A DNA stretch of 64,000 nt from Pseudooceanicola onchidii (GTDB lineage Bacteria > Pseudomonadota > Alphaproteobacteria > Rhodobacterales > Rhodobacteraceae), in the NCBI RefSeq assembly GCF_004959925.1, contig NZ_SPUW01000001.1, positions 186,001 to 250,000 of the forward strand. The letters are read 5' to 3'. The translations under genes were made by a program, and so were the position numbers. The notes beneath the pieces are model-generated. The model made no database searches, was not told where the DNA came from, and saw nothing but the letters and a program-made list of their open reading frames with translations. Each line of letters begins with the position of its first letter. Position 1 is the stretch's first letter. Shown in pieces: positions 7,568-15,506 of the stretch.

Positions 7568-8590
7568 TCAGCCGCCAAGGCAGTCGGACAGTGCGGTCGC
7601 CAACCCGTCCAGCAGCTGTGTGTAGAGCTGCGGGCCGGGCTCAAGCGTGGATCCGACCGGATCCAGAACGCCGACCTGTGCATCCAGGGTTTCGGCCAGG
7701 CGCTGCGCCGCCCGGCTGTCGAACTGCGGCTCGGTAAACAGGCATTTGATTCCCGCGGCCTCGGCCTGCAGGTCGGCCAGGCGCCGCGCGCCCGGCGGCG
7801 TCGCATCGCCGTCCGTGATCATCCCGGCAGGGGGCAGGTTGAAGCGGTCGGTAAAATATCCATAGGCGTCGTGGTAGACAACGTAGCCGCCATCCAGCCC
7901 TTTCAGCCGGGCGTCGATATCGGCCTTCAAGCCACTGATGCCTGCCATCGCAGCTTCGGCATTCGCGCGATAGGTTGCGGCGTTTTCCGGATCGGCATCC
8001 GACAAGTGATGCGCGATTTCCGGCAGCCAGATTAACGCATTGGCGGGGTCCAGCCAGACGTGTGGGTCAAGCCCGGTGTGGTCATGGCCATCGCCCGCAT
8101 GGTGCGCGTCCTCGTGCGCGTCGTGGTCCTCGTGCTCTTCATGTGCCTCTGATCCATGCTCTTTTTCGTGATCGTCGTGACCGTGATCATCGTGACCGTG
8201 ATCATGGTCGGCATGATCGTCATGCTCCGCCGCGTGATCAGAATGATCGTGTCCGCCCATGCGCAGAACGGTGCCGTCGATCTCCATCAGGGCGACGGAT
8301 CTCAGGTCGTGGCCCAATTGGTTTGACGCCTCGGCCAGCCAGGGGGACTGTGCCGGCCCGATCCAGAACAGGATCCCGGCCGCCTGCAACGCTTGCGCCT
8401 CGGACGGGCGCATCTGGTGGCCATGCGGCGACCCGCCCGGAGGCAGCAGGAGCTGCGGCGTTCCGACCCCCTCCATCACCTGGGCGACCAGAGAATGCAC
8501 CGGCGGAATGTCGGTGATCACCTCTGGTGGCGCGGCCTGGGCGATCCCGGCGGAAAGGGTCAGCAGAATGGCGGGGGGAGTGAGGCGCAT
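7568..8590 (-). CDS. znuA: Zinc ABC transporter, periplasmic zinc-binding protein ZnuA
   Basis: 340 residues with a signal peptide ending near residue 19 (GIAQA-APPE). Cluster A-I zinc-binding histidines are visible at H32 (PVHSLVAQ), in SPHGH (H56, H58) and in DPHVWLDP (H177). Residues 114-171 form a long His/Asp/Glu-rich loop, the acidic-histidine insert that distinguishes ZnuA from manganese-binding homologues. Part of it is coded by a 15-bp perfect tandem duplication (8176-8205). The gene is divergent from zur-znuC-znuB across a Zur-like operator, so it should be derepressed when zinc is scarce. Confidence 0.95.
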   Translation of the reverse strand: MRLTPPAILLTLSAGIAQAAPPEVITDIPPVHSLVAQVMEGVGTPQLLLPPGGSPHGHQMRPSEAQALQAAGILFWIGPAQSPWLAEASNQLGHDLRSVALMEIDGTVLRMGGHDHSDHAAEHDDHADHDHGHDDHGHDDHEKEHGSEAHEEHEDHDAHEDAHHAGDGHDHTGLDPHVWLDPANALIWLPEIAHHLSDADPENAATYRANAEAAMAGISGLKADIDARLKGLDGGYVVYHDAYGYFTDRFNLPPAGMITDGDATPPGARRLADLQAEAAGIKCLFTEPQFDSRAAQRLAETLDAQVGVLDPVGSTLEPGPQLYTQLLDGLATALSDCLGG

Positions 8591-8604
8591 TGTCTGTCCG
8601 TTTT

Positions 8605-8617
8605 GTTATGATATAAC
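8605..8617. promoter_or_regulatory. Zur-box-like operator between znuA and zur
   Basis: GTTAT (8605-8609) and ATAAC (8613-8617) are perfect inverted arms around GAT, an AT-rich palindrome of the Zur type in the 64-bp divergent gap. A related half-site (GATAACGTAAC, 8641-8651) ends three bases before the zur start. Together they could repress both znuA and zur-znuC-znuB. Confidence 0.7.
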
Positions 8618-8654
8618 GTTTACTGCGTCGCTCTATATGTGATAACGTAACAAG

Positions 8655-9137
8655 ATGTCCAGAGCCGACACGCCACCGCCGCCGCGTGAATTCCAGCCGC
8701 ACGACCACGCCCATTGCATCAACGATGCCATGTCGGCGGCCGAACGACTGTGTGCCGACGCTGGCGCGCGCCTGACACCGGTTCGACGCAGGACCCTTGA
8801 AATCCTGCTGGAAGGGCACCGGCCAATGGGGGCCTATGATGTGCTGGCGCGGTTGGATGCCGAAGGCTTTGGGTCGAAGCCGCCGGTGGCCTATCGTGCG
8901 CTCGGGTTCCTGATGGATCATGGACTGGCGCATCGAATCGAACGGCTCAACGCCTTTGTCGCCTGCCCCCATCCTGACAACGGCGGCCATGCGCCGGCCT
9001 TCCTGATCTGCCGGAACTGCGAAACCGTGGCCGAGGTGCCCGGCGCGCTCGCCACCCTGCCCGAGGGCTTTCGGGTCGAACGTACGACGGTCGAGGTCGA
9101 GGGGCTATGCGCCACCTGCGCGGAGGCCGCCGCGTGA
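8655..9137 (+). CDS. zur: Fur family zinc uptake regulator Zur
   Basis: 160 residues. A winged helix occupies about residues 35-95 (ARLTPVRRRTLEILLEGHRPMGAYDVL, then PPVAYRALGFLMDHGLAHRI). The C-terminal half has the Cys4 structural zinc site C119-x2-C122 and C152-x2-C155, plus the regulatory histidine/cysteine region FVACPHPDNGGHAPAF. The znu neighbours make Zur rather than Fur or Irr the right call. No ribosome site is evident; the ATG starts three bases after an operator-like half-site, so the message may have a very short leader. The stop overlaps the znuC GTG. Confidence 0.93.
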   Translation: MSRADTPPPPREFQPHDHAHCINDAMSAAERLCADAGARLTPVRRRTLEILLEGHRPMGAYDVLARLDAEGFGSKPPVAYRALGFLMDHGLAHRIERLNAFVACPHPDNGGHAPAFLICRNCETVAEVPGALATLPEGFRVERTTVEVEGLCATCAEAAA

Positions 9138-10117
9138 CGAGACTGATCGAGGCGCAGGGGGTCTCTGCGCAATATGGGCCGACCCCGGCGCTGCGGGGCG
9201 TTGATTTTCATATCGATGGTGGAGAGATCGTGACCATCGTCGGGCCGAACGGCTCTGGCAAGTCCACCCTCATGAAGCTTCTGGTCGGGGCGCTGCCGCC
9301 GTCCGCCGGGGGGATTGCGCGCGCGCCGGGCCTGCGGCTTGGCTATGTGCCGCAGAAACTTGCCATCGATCCGACCCTGCCACTTACAGTCGACCGGTTT
9401 CTGGACCTGCCACGCCGTCGACCCGCAGCGGCCAGGGCCGCCATGCTTGACCGGGTCGGCGTTGGCGGGCTTGGCTCGCGCGCCTTGAACGATCTGTCGG
9501 GCGGTCAATATCAACGCGTCCTCCTGGCCCGCGCCCTTCTGACCGACCCGCACCTCTTGATGCTGGACGAGGCGACGCAGGGCATGGACCAGCGCGGTTC
9601 GGCAGATTTTTATGCCCTGATCGAGGAGCTTCGTCGCGAAACGGGCGCGGCTGTGCTGATGGTGAGCCATGAGCTTCATGTCGTGATGAGCGCCTCCGAT
9701 CGCGTCATTTGCCTCAACGGGCATGTCTGTTGCCAAGGCACGCCCGAACTTGTCAGGTCCGCCCCGGAATACCGTGCGTTGTTCGGCACCGGGACACATG
9801 GCGCGCTTGCCCTGTACCGGCATGAACACGATCACTCCCATGACCATGACCATGACCATGACCATGACCATGACCATGACCATGACCATGACCATGACCA
9901 TGACCATGACCATGACCACGTGCGTGGCGCGGACCACGATCACGCGGCGCAGTCCGATACTGCGCGGAACACGGACGCGACCCGGCCATCCCGGCACGAC
10001 GCGGGCCCGGTTGTCTCGACCCTGCCAGGCTTGGTCGAACCTCTGACAGACCAGCCTTCTGACGGCGGCCTTACCCGGACCGCACACTGCCCAACCACGA
10101 AAGCACCCCATAAATGA
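9134..10117 (+). CDS. znuC: Zinc ABC transporter ATP-binding protein ZnuC with a (His-Asp)13 tail
   Basis: 327 residues from a GTG at 9134, which overlaps the zur stop and has GGAGG seven bases upstream. Walker A is GPNGSGKST (37-45), the signature LSGGQ (121-125), Walker B LLMLDE (141-146) and the switch histidine H179. The core ends near residue 225, as in ordinary ZnuC. It is followed by a histidine-rich tail: HEHDHS, thirteen exact His-Asp pairs (236-261), HV, another DHDH, then about 55 low-complexity residues. The protein energises zinc import with ZnuA and ZnuB; the tail probably binds zinc in the cytosol, which is an inference. Confidence 0.93.
   Translation: MTRLIEAQGVSAQYGPTPALRGVDFHIDGGEIVTIVGPNGSGKSTLMKLLVGALPPSAGGIARAPGLRLGYVPQKLAIDPTLPLTVDRFLDLPRRRPAAARAAMLDRVGVGGLGSRALNDLSGGQYQRVLLARALLTDPHLLMLDEATQGMDQRGSADFYALIEELRRETGAAVLMVSHELHVVMSASDRVICLNGHVCCQGTPELVRSAPEYRALFGTGTHGALALYRHEHDHSHDHDHDHDHDHDHDHDHDHDHDHDHDHVRGADHDHAAQSDTARNTDATRPSRHDAGPVVSTLPGLVEPLTDQPSDGGLTRTAHCPTTKAPHK
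9839..9916 (+). repeat. Hexanucleotide tandem repeat CATGAC x13 inside znuC
   Basis: Thirteen perfect head-to-tail copies of the hexamer, in frame, encoding (His-Asp)13. Because the unit is six bases, gain or loss of copies keeps the frame and changes only tail length. The exactness at third positions (always CAT GAC) indicates recent slippage expansion. Confidence 0.98.
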
Positions 10118-10911
10118 CCGGCCTGTTTGCCGACTTCATGATCCGGGCCGCGCTTGCCGGGCTTGGCGTCGCCATCACGGCCCCTTGGCTGGGCGTCTTC
10201 GTCGTCTGGCGGCGCATGGCCTATTTCGGCGACGCCACCGCACATGCCGCGATCCTGGGAGTCGCCCTGTCCCTCATGTTGCAGCTGCCCGTTTACATGG
10301 GGGTCGCCGGGGTTGCAGTCGTCATGGCGCTGTCCATCGCGGCGATGGAGAAAGGCCGCCCTGGTCTGCCTGCTGACAGCCTGCTTGGGGTTCTGGCCCA
10401 TGGTGCGCTGGCCATAGGCCTGATTGCCGTCAGCTTCCTGCCAGGGGCACGCCTGAACCTTGAGGCCTATCTTTTCGGAGACATCCTCGCAGTCTCCTGG
10501 TCGGACGTCGCGGTCATCTGGGCCGGGGCCCTGGCGATCATCATCGTGATCGGGGCACGCTGGCAGTCCTTGCTGACTGCCACGGTGAATCCCGACCTTG
10601 CATGGTCGTCCGGCCTCAACCCCGACCGGGATCGTCGGATTCTCACCCTGGCGCTCGCCCTTCTGGTCGCCCTGGCGATCAAGGTTGTCGGAGCCCTGCT
10701 CATCACGGCCCTTCTGGTGATCCCCGCAGCCGCCGCGCGCCCGCTGTCGCGCACGCCCGAGCGCATGTTGGGATCGGCCATCGCGGTCGGAGCTGTCTCT
10801 GCGATCGGCGGCCTCGTCATGTCCTATGTGCTGGACAGCCCGGCAGGGCCGTCGATCGTGGCGGTGTCTGTTGCTCTCTTCGCGCTCCTCCGTCTGGTCC
10901 CGATGCGCTGA
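10114..10911 (+). CDS. znuB: Zinc ABC transporter permease ZnuB
   Basis: 265 residues with about eight hydrophobic segments and the ABC-3 family pattern: FVVWRRMAYFGDATAHAAILGVAL near the N-terminus and LALAIKVVGALLITALLVIPAAAARPLSRTPERML in the C-terminal third. The inner-membrane channel of the ZnuABC importer. The start overlaps the znuC stop (ATGA), so zur, znuC and znuB form one coupled transcript. Fifty-seven bases separate it from dnaE2. Confidence 0.95.
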   Translation: MTGLFADFMIRAALAGLGVAITAPWLGVFVVWRRMAYFGDATAHAAILGVALSLMLQLPVYMGVAGVAVVMALSIAAMEKGRPGLPADSLLGVLAHGALAIGLIAVSFLPGARLNLEAYLFGDILAVSWSDVAVIWAGALAIIIVIGARWQSLLTATVNPDLAWSSGLNPDRDRRILTLALALLVALAIKVVGALLITALLVIPAAAARPLSRTPERMLGSAIAVGAVSAIGGLVMSYVLDSPAGPSIVAVSVALFALLRLVPMR

Positions 10912-10927
10912 CGACTCTCAAGTTACA

Positions 10928-10952
10928 GTTCAAACGAGAACAAAACGTGAAT
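10928..10952 (+). promoter_or_regulatory. LexA-box-like sites upstream of dnaE2
   Basis: GAAC (10938-10941), seven bases, then GAAT (10949-10952) is one mismatch from the alphaproteobacterial GAAC-N7-GAAC (GTTC-N7-GTTC) LexA box. An overlapping GTTC-N6-GAAC lies at 10928-10941. Position just ahead of an SOS-type polymerase gene supports it; the imperfect second half lowers confidence. Confidence 0.45.
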
Positions 10953-10968
10953 ATAGTCACGACTCACG

Positions 10969-13908
10969 ATGTTCAGTGAATTGTGTGCCACATCCAACTT
11001 CACCTTTCTCACCGGGGCCTCCCACCCCGAGGAATACATCCTGCGCGCCGAGGAAATCGCCCTGCAAGGCGTTGCCATTGCGGACGAAAACTCTGTCGCG
11101 GGCATCGTGCGCGCGCATCAGCAATCCCGAGAGATTGCCCGCGCCATCCGCGAACGGGACACCTGGGATGCACGTCACGGGCCCATGGGGCCGCTCAAAC
11201 CCGGCCATCGTCCACCCCGACCGCAGGTTCCGCGCCTGATTCCCGCCGCCCGTCTGCGGCTTATGAATGGGGCCGAGATCACCGCGCTGCCGCAGACCAG
11301 GGTCGGTTGGGGGCGGCTGTGCAGACTGCTGTCGGTCGGTCGATTGCGGGCGCCGAAAGGATCCTGTCACCTCACGATGGACGATCTTTTCGACAACGGG
11401 ATGGAGGCCGTGCATCTGCTTCTCCATCCGCCAGTCAGCCTGACCTCACCGCGCGGCGCGCGCGCGTGGCGGCAACAGGCGCAGCAGCTGACGCGCCGCT
11501 TTGCCGGGCAGATGTCGCTGGTCATGGCCCCGGCGTATGACGGGCAGGATCCTGCGCGGTTCGACGCGCAGGCTGCCGTCGCCGAAAGGCTGGGCCTGTC
11601 GACCGTGGCCAGTGCGCGGCCCATGATGCACCATGCCCGCCGCCGCAAGCTGGCAGACGTGCTGACGGCCATCCGCACCGGGCGGCCGGTCGATAAACTT
11701 GGCCGTGCCGCCCTTGCGAACGGGGAACAAAGGCTCCGGTCGGAGCAGGAGCTCCGCCAGATGCTGGGGCGGCATCAGGGCGCGGTGGACCGGACCATCG
11801 CCCTCACACATGGCCTGACCTTCAGTCTGGACGAACTTCGTTACGAATATCCTAGCGAGATCGCGGAAGGGGAAACGCCCTCTGCGCGCCTGGCGCGCCT
11901 GGCGCGGGCCGGGCTGAAATGGCGGTATCCGCATGGCGCCCCGGATCGTGTGAAAAGTACGCTTGAACATGAGCTTAGGCTGATCGCGAAGCTGAAATAC
12001 GAACCTTATTTCCTGACCGTCCACGACGTTGTCGCCTTCGCGCGGTCGCGCAATATCCTGTGCCAGGGGCGCGGGTCGGCGGCGAATTCCGTGGTCTGCT
12101 ATGCGCTTGGGGTCACCTCGGTCAGCCCCGAGGTCGGGACCATGGTCTTCGAGCGATTCGTCAGCGAGGCACGGGATGAACCGCCCGACATCGACGTCGA
12201 CTTCGAACACGAGCGCCGCGAGGAGGTGATTCAGCATATCTATGAACGCTATGGCCGCCACCGCGCGGGGCTGTGCGCGACCGTCATCCACTACCGTGGC
12301 AAACGCGCCATCCGCGAGGTCGGGGCTGCCATGGGCCTGACGCAGGATACGATTTCCGCTTTGTCTTCACAGCTTTGGGGCTTTTTCGCCGCAGGCGGGA
12401 TGGAGGCGCAGCGGATGCGGGAAATCGGTCTGGATCCGACCGATCCGCGGCTGCGGCAGACCATGGCCTTGATTCACGAAATCGAAGGGTTTCCGCGTCA
12501 TCTTTCCCAGCATGTGGGCGGCTTCATCATGACCGAGGGCCGACTTGATGAACTCGTGCCCATAGAAAACGCAACGATGGAGGATCGCACCGTCATCTGC
12601 TGGGACAAGGATGACATCGACACGCTCGGGATCTTGAAGGTCGACGTGCTTGCGCTCGGGATGCTGACCTGCGTGCGCAAGGCTTTTGACCTGCTGGTCC
12701 GGCACGAGAACATGCCGCTGGACCTCGCGACCATCCCGCCCGAGGATCCGAAGGTCTATGACATGTTGTGCAAGGCCGACACGATCGGGGTCTTTCAGGT
12801 GGAAAGCCGGGCGCAGATGAACTTCCTGCCCCGGATGCGGCCGCGCTGTTTCTATGACCTCGTGATCGAGGTTGCGATCATCCGCCCCGGCCCGATCCAG
12901 GGCGACATGGTTCACCCCTATATCCGCCGCCGGAACGGGGAGGAGGAGGTTGAATTTCCCTCGGACGATCTTGGCCGGGTGCTGGGCAAGACGCTTGGGG
13001 TGCCACTGTTCCAGGAGCAGGCAATGCAGATAGCCATCATCGGCGCTGGCTTCACACCCGAGGAAGCCGACCGCCTGCGCCGGTCGCTGGCCACCTTCAA
13101 GAAGCACGGCAATGTCAGCGAATTCCGGACGCGCTTCATGCGGGGGATGAAGAAGAACGGCTATGATGAGGATTTTGCGGACAGATGCTTCTCGCAGATC
13201 GAAGGCTTCGGCAGCTACGGGTTCCCGGAAAGCCACGCCGCCAGCTTTGCCCTGCTGGTCTATGCCTCAAGCTGGATCAAGCGGCACCACCCGGCGGTCT
13301 TTGCCTGTGCGCTGCTGAATTCGCAGCCCATGGGGTTCTATGCGCCCGCCCAGATCGTGCGCGATGCCCGCGCGCACGGGGTCGAGGTGCGGCCCGTCGA
13401 CATCAATGCCTCGCATTGGGACAACACGTTGGAGCGGGAGGGCGCGCATTTGGCCCTGCGGCTTGGCTTCCGGCAGATCAAGGGCGTCGGCGAGACCGAG
13501 GCCGAGTGGATCTCGGCCGCCCGGGGCAACGGCTATACCTCGGTCGCGGATGTCTGGCGTCGCGCGGGTGTGCCTCCGTCGCTGATCGAACGGCTGGCCG
13601 AAGCGGATGTCTTCGCCGCGCTCGGCATCGACCGGCGCACCGCCATCTGGGAAGCAAAGGCGCTGCGCCCCGGCGCCCCGCTGCCGCTGTTCGATGGTGA
13701 CATGGACGGAGAGGGCATCACCGAACCCGCCGCCCTGCTGCCGCAGATGACACCGGGAGAGGCGGTGGTGGAGGATTTCGTCGCCATGCGCCTGTCGCTC
13801 AAGGCGCATCCCGTGGCCTTTCTGCGCGAAGGGCTGACACCGGGTCATGCGGCCTGGCGCGCGCGGTTGCGCCTGCGCGACGGGGCAGTGGCACTGCCCG
13901 GACCGTGA
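10969..13908 (+). CDS. dnaE2: Error-prone DNA polymerase DnaE2 (ImuC), lacking the C-terminal OB domain
   Basis: 979 residues. The PHP domain begins at once (ELCATSNFTFLTGASHPEEYILRAEE). The palm carries the catalytic aspartates D409 and D411 (PPDIDVDFEHE) and D559 (LKVDVLALGML); helix-hairpin-helix and tail follow (GFGSYGFPESHAASFALLVYASSWIKRHHPAVF). DnaE2 does translesion synthesis with ImuA and ImuB in the SOS response. Homologues usually run about 1000-1100 residues with an OB-fold after the LKAHP segment; here translation stops about 30 residues after LKAHPVAFLREGL, and no OB-like reading was found in other frames. imuA and imuB are not adjacent. It may still polymerise, or may be a decayed or substituted tail. 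Confidence 0.88.
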   Translation: MFSELCATSNFTFLTGASHPEEYILRAEEIALQGVAIADENSVAGIVRAHQQSREIARAIRERDTWDARHGPMGPLKPGHRPPRPQVPRLIPAARLRLMNGAEITALPQTRVGWGRLCRLLSVGRLRAPKGSCHLTMDDLFDNGMEAVHLLLHPPVSLTSPRGARAWRQQAQQLTRRFAGQMSLVMAPAYDGQDPARFDAQAAVAERLGLSTVASARPMMHHARRRKLADVLTAIRTGRPVDKLGRAALANGEQRLRSEQELRQMLGRHQGAVDRTIALTHGLTFSLDELRYEYPSEIAEGETPSARLARLARAGLKWRYPHGAPDRVKSTLEHELRLIAKLKYEPYFLTVHDVVAFARSRNILCQGRGSAANSVVCYALGVTSVSPEVGTMVFERFVSEARDEPPDIDVDFEHERREEVIQHIYERYGRHRAGLCATVIHYRGKRAIREVGAAMGLTQDTISALSSQLWGFFAAGGMEAQRMREIGLDPTDPRLRQTMALIHEIEGFPRHLSQHVGGFIMTEGRLDELVPIENATMEDRTVICWDKDDIDTLGILKVDVLALGMLTCVRKAFDLLVRHENMPLDLATIPPEDPKVYDMLCKADTIGVFQVESRAQMNFLPRMRPRCFYDLVIEVAIIRPGPIQGDMVHPYIRRRNGEEEVEFPSDDLGRVLGKTLGVPLFQEQAMQIAIIGAGFTPEEADRLRRSLATFKKHGNVSEFRTRFMRGMKKNGYDEDFADRCFSQIEGFGSYGFPESHAASFALLVYASSWIKRHHPAVFACALLNSQPMGFYAPAQIVRDARAHGVEVRPVDINASHWDNTLEREGAHLALRLGFRQIKGVGETEAEWISAARGNGYTSVADVWRRAGVPPSLIERLAEADVFAALGIDRRTAIWEAKALRPGAPLPLFDGDMDGEGITEPAALLPQMTPGEAVVEDFVAMRLSLKAHPVAFLREGLTPGHAAWRARLRLRDGAVALPGP

Positions 13909-13986
13909 TCCGCAGCCCTTCATGACGCAGGGCCAACACGGGAAGGTCATCAGCTCATAATCCGAAAAATGCAAAAAAACAGATGG

Positions 13987-15402
13987 CTATCCGCGCAGTC
14001 GCGTCAACAGCGCGACCGAGGGATGGCCATCCGGCTCCATCCCGACGCGCTTTTGATAGTCGCGGATGGCGTCGACCGTGTTGGGCCCGATCTTTCCGTC
14101 CACGCCGCCCGTCGAAAACCCGGCGCGCGTCAGCAAGGTCTGCAGCTCTTGCCGTTCGGCGCGTTTCAGGGCGCGTTCCCCGGCGGGCCAGGATCCCCGC
14201 AGCGGCCCCGCGCCCCCGATCCGATCGCCCAGGTGCCCCACGCCAAGCGCATAGGCGTCCGAGTTGTTGTACCGCTTGATCACGTCGAAGTTTTTGAAAA
14301 CAAGGAAGGCCGCGCCCTTGGCACCGGCAGGTAGAAGAATGCGCGCGGGTCCGTGGTCGGGCAGGGTGCCGCCATCGGCAGGCCGCACCCCAAGCCGCGC
14401 CCATTCCGACGGGAGCTTGCGCGGTCCGGAGGCCAGCATGAAGTTGAAATTCGCGGGCAGCACGACCTCGCGCCCCCAGGGCATCCCCTTGATCCAACCC
14501 ATCCGGTCCAGGTAGGCGGCGGTCGACGCCAACGCATCGGTCGGATCGTCCGACCAGATGTCCCGACGGCCATCGCCCGTGAAATCAACGGCATAAGAGG
14601 CGTAGGAGGTCGGCATGAACTGCGTGTGACCCATGGCGCCGGCCCAGCTGCCCAGCATGTTTTCCGGCGTGGTGTCGCCGTGCTGCAGGATCTTCAGCAC
14701 CTCGACCAGCTGCGCCTCAAAGAAGGTCGCGCGGCGGCCGTCATAGGCCAGCGTCGCCAGCGCCGAGGGGATATGCGTCTTGCCCCGGTAGCCGCCGTAA
14801 TTCGTCTCCATCCCCCAGATCGCCGCAACGACGCGCTTATCGACGCCGTACTGCGCCTCGATCGCGGTCAGGGTGCGGTTCCAGTCCCCGGCCTTGCTGC
14901 GCCCGTTGGTCACCCGGGTATCCGAAACGGCGCTGTCCAGATACTCGCCCGTCGACTTGGTGAATTCGGACTGCTTGCGGTCCAGGCGAATGACATCGGG
15001 CAGGTAGCGGACGCGGCCCATCACCCGGTCATACACCGCCGGAGAGATCCCCTGCGACAGGGCGCGGGGGCGGAAGTCATTGATCCAGCTTTGAAACCCG
15101 GCCGGTCGCGGCGTGGTGTCCACGGCGCTGGCCTGAACCACGGCGGGCCGGATCTTGGGGCGCAGGCTGCGCGCGGGCCGCGGCGTGGCAGAGGCGAGGT
15201 TCAGCCGCGCCATCGTATCCGCGGCGAGCGACGCGGCGGCGTCGGACTGCGGACGGGCCACAGTCGCCACGGCAGGGACGGGGGCCACACCGGCGGGGCG
15301 CTGCATCGGGCGCAGAGACCGGCTTACCGGTTCCGCCGCCGCAACGGAGTGGGACAACAGGATACCAAGCGACACGAGGGCCGCTGTCAGAGAGATGCGC
15401 AT
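13987..15402 (-). CDS. Lytic murein transglycosylase, MltB/SLT_2 family with C-terminal peptidoglycan-binding domain
   Basis: 471 residues from ATG 15402, chosen because it gives a clear signal peptide (MRISLTAALVSLGILLSHSVAAAEP); the open frame extends upstream without one. A proline/arginine-rich linker (about 25-100) precedes the SLT_2 domain. The catalytic acid is E199 in AAIWGMETNYGGY, followed by AGAMGHTQFMPTSY. Residues 405-470 form a PG_binding_1 domain (TRAGFSTGGVDGKIGPNTVDAIRDYQKR). The enzyme cleaves glycan strands to 1,6-anhydroMurNAc products in the periplasm. No lipobox, so it is soluble rather than an outer-membrane lipoprotein like E. coli MltB. It lies downstream of the hybrid kinase on the same strand. 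Confidence 0.9.
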   Translation of the reverse strand: MRISLTAALVSLGILLSHSVAAAEPVSRSLRPMQRPAGVAPVPAVATVARPQSDAAASLAADTMARLNLASATPRPARSLRPKIRPAVVQASAVDTTPRPAGFQSWINDFRPRALSQGISPAVYDRVMGRVRYLPDVIRLDRKQSEFTKSTGEYLDSAVSDTRVTNGRSKAGDWNRTLTAIEAQYGVDKRVVAAIWGMETNYGGYRGKTHIPSALATLAYDGRRATFFEAQLVEVLKILQHGDTTPENMLGSWAGAMGHTQFMPTSYASYAVDFTGDGRRDIWSDDPTDALASTAAYLDRMGWIKGMPWGREVVLPANFNFMLASGPRKLPSEWARLGVRPADGGTLPDHGPARILLPAGAKGAAFLVFKNFDVIKRYNNSDAYALGVGHLGDRIGGAGPLRGSWPAGERALKRAERQELQTLLTRAGFSTGGVDGKIGPNTVDAIRDYQKRVGMEPDGHPSVALLTRLRG

Positions 15403-15506
15403 GGGAACCGCCGGCCTGTATTCTTTGTCATTGTTTCGGATCCTACCGCGATTGTCCCCGAATCGGAAGTAAAGCCTGTGCGCCCTGCGGACCTTCGCCA
15501 CCCTGC

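Noticed and set aside
9839-9916. Tandem repeats as a possible CRISPR or iteron array.
   Set aside because: Units are 6 bp without spacers, in frame inside znuC, and encode His-Asp pairs.
13909-13986. Frameshifted remainder of dnaE2.
   Set aside because: Reading the other frames gave no OB-fold-like sequence before the convergent gene.
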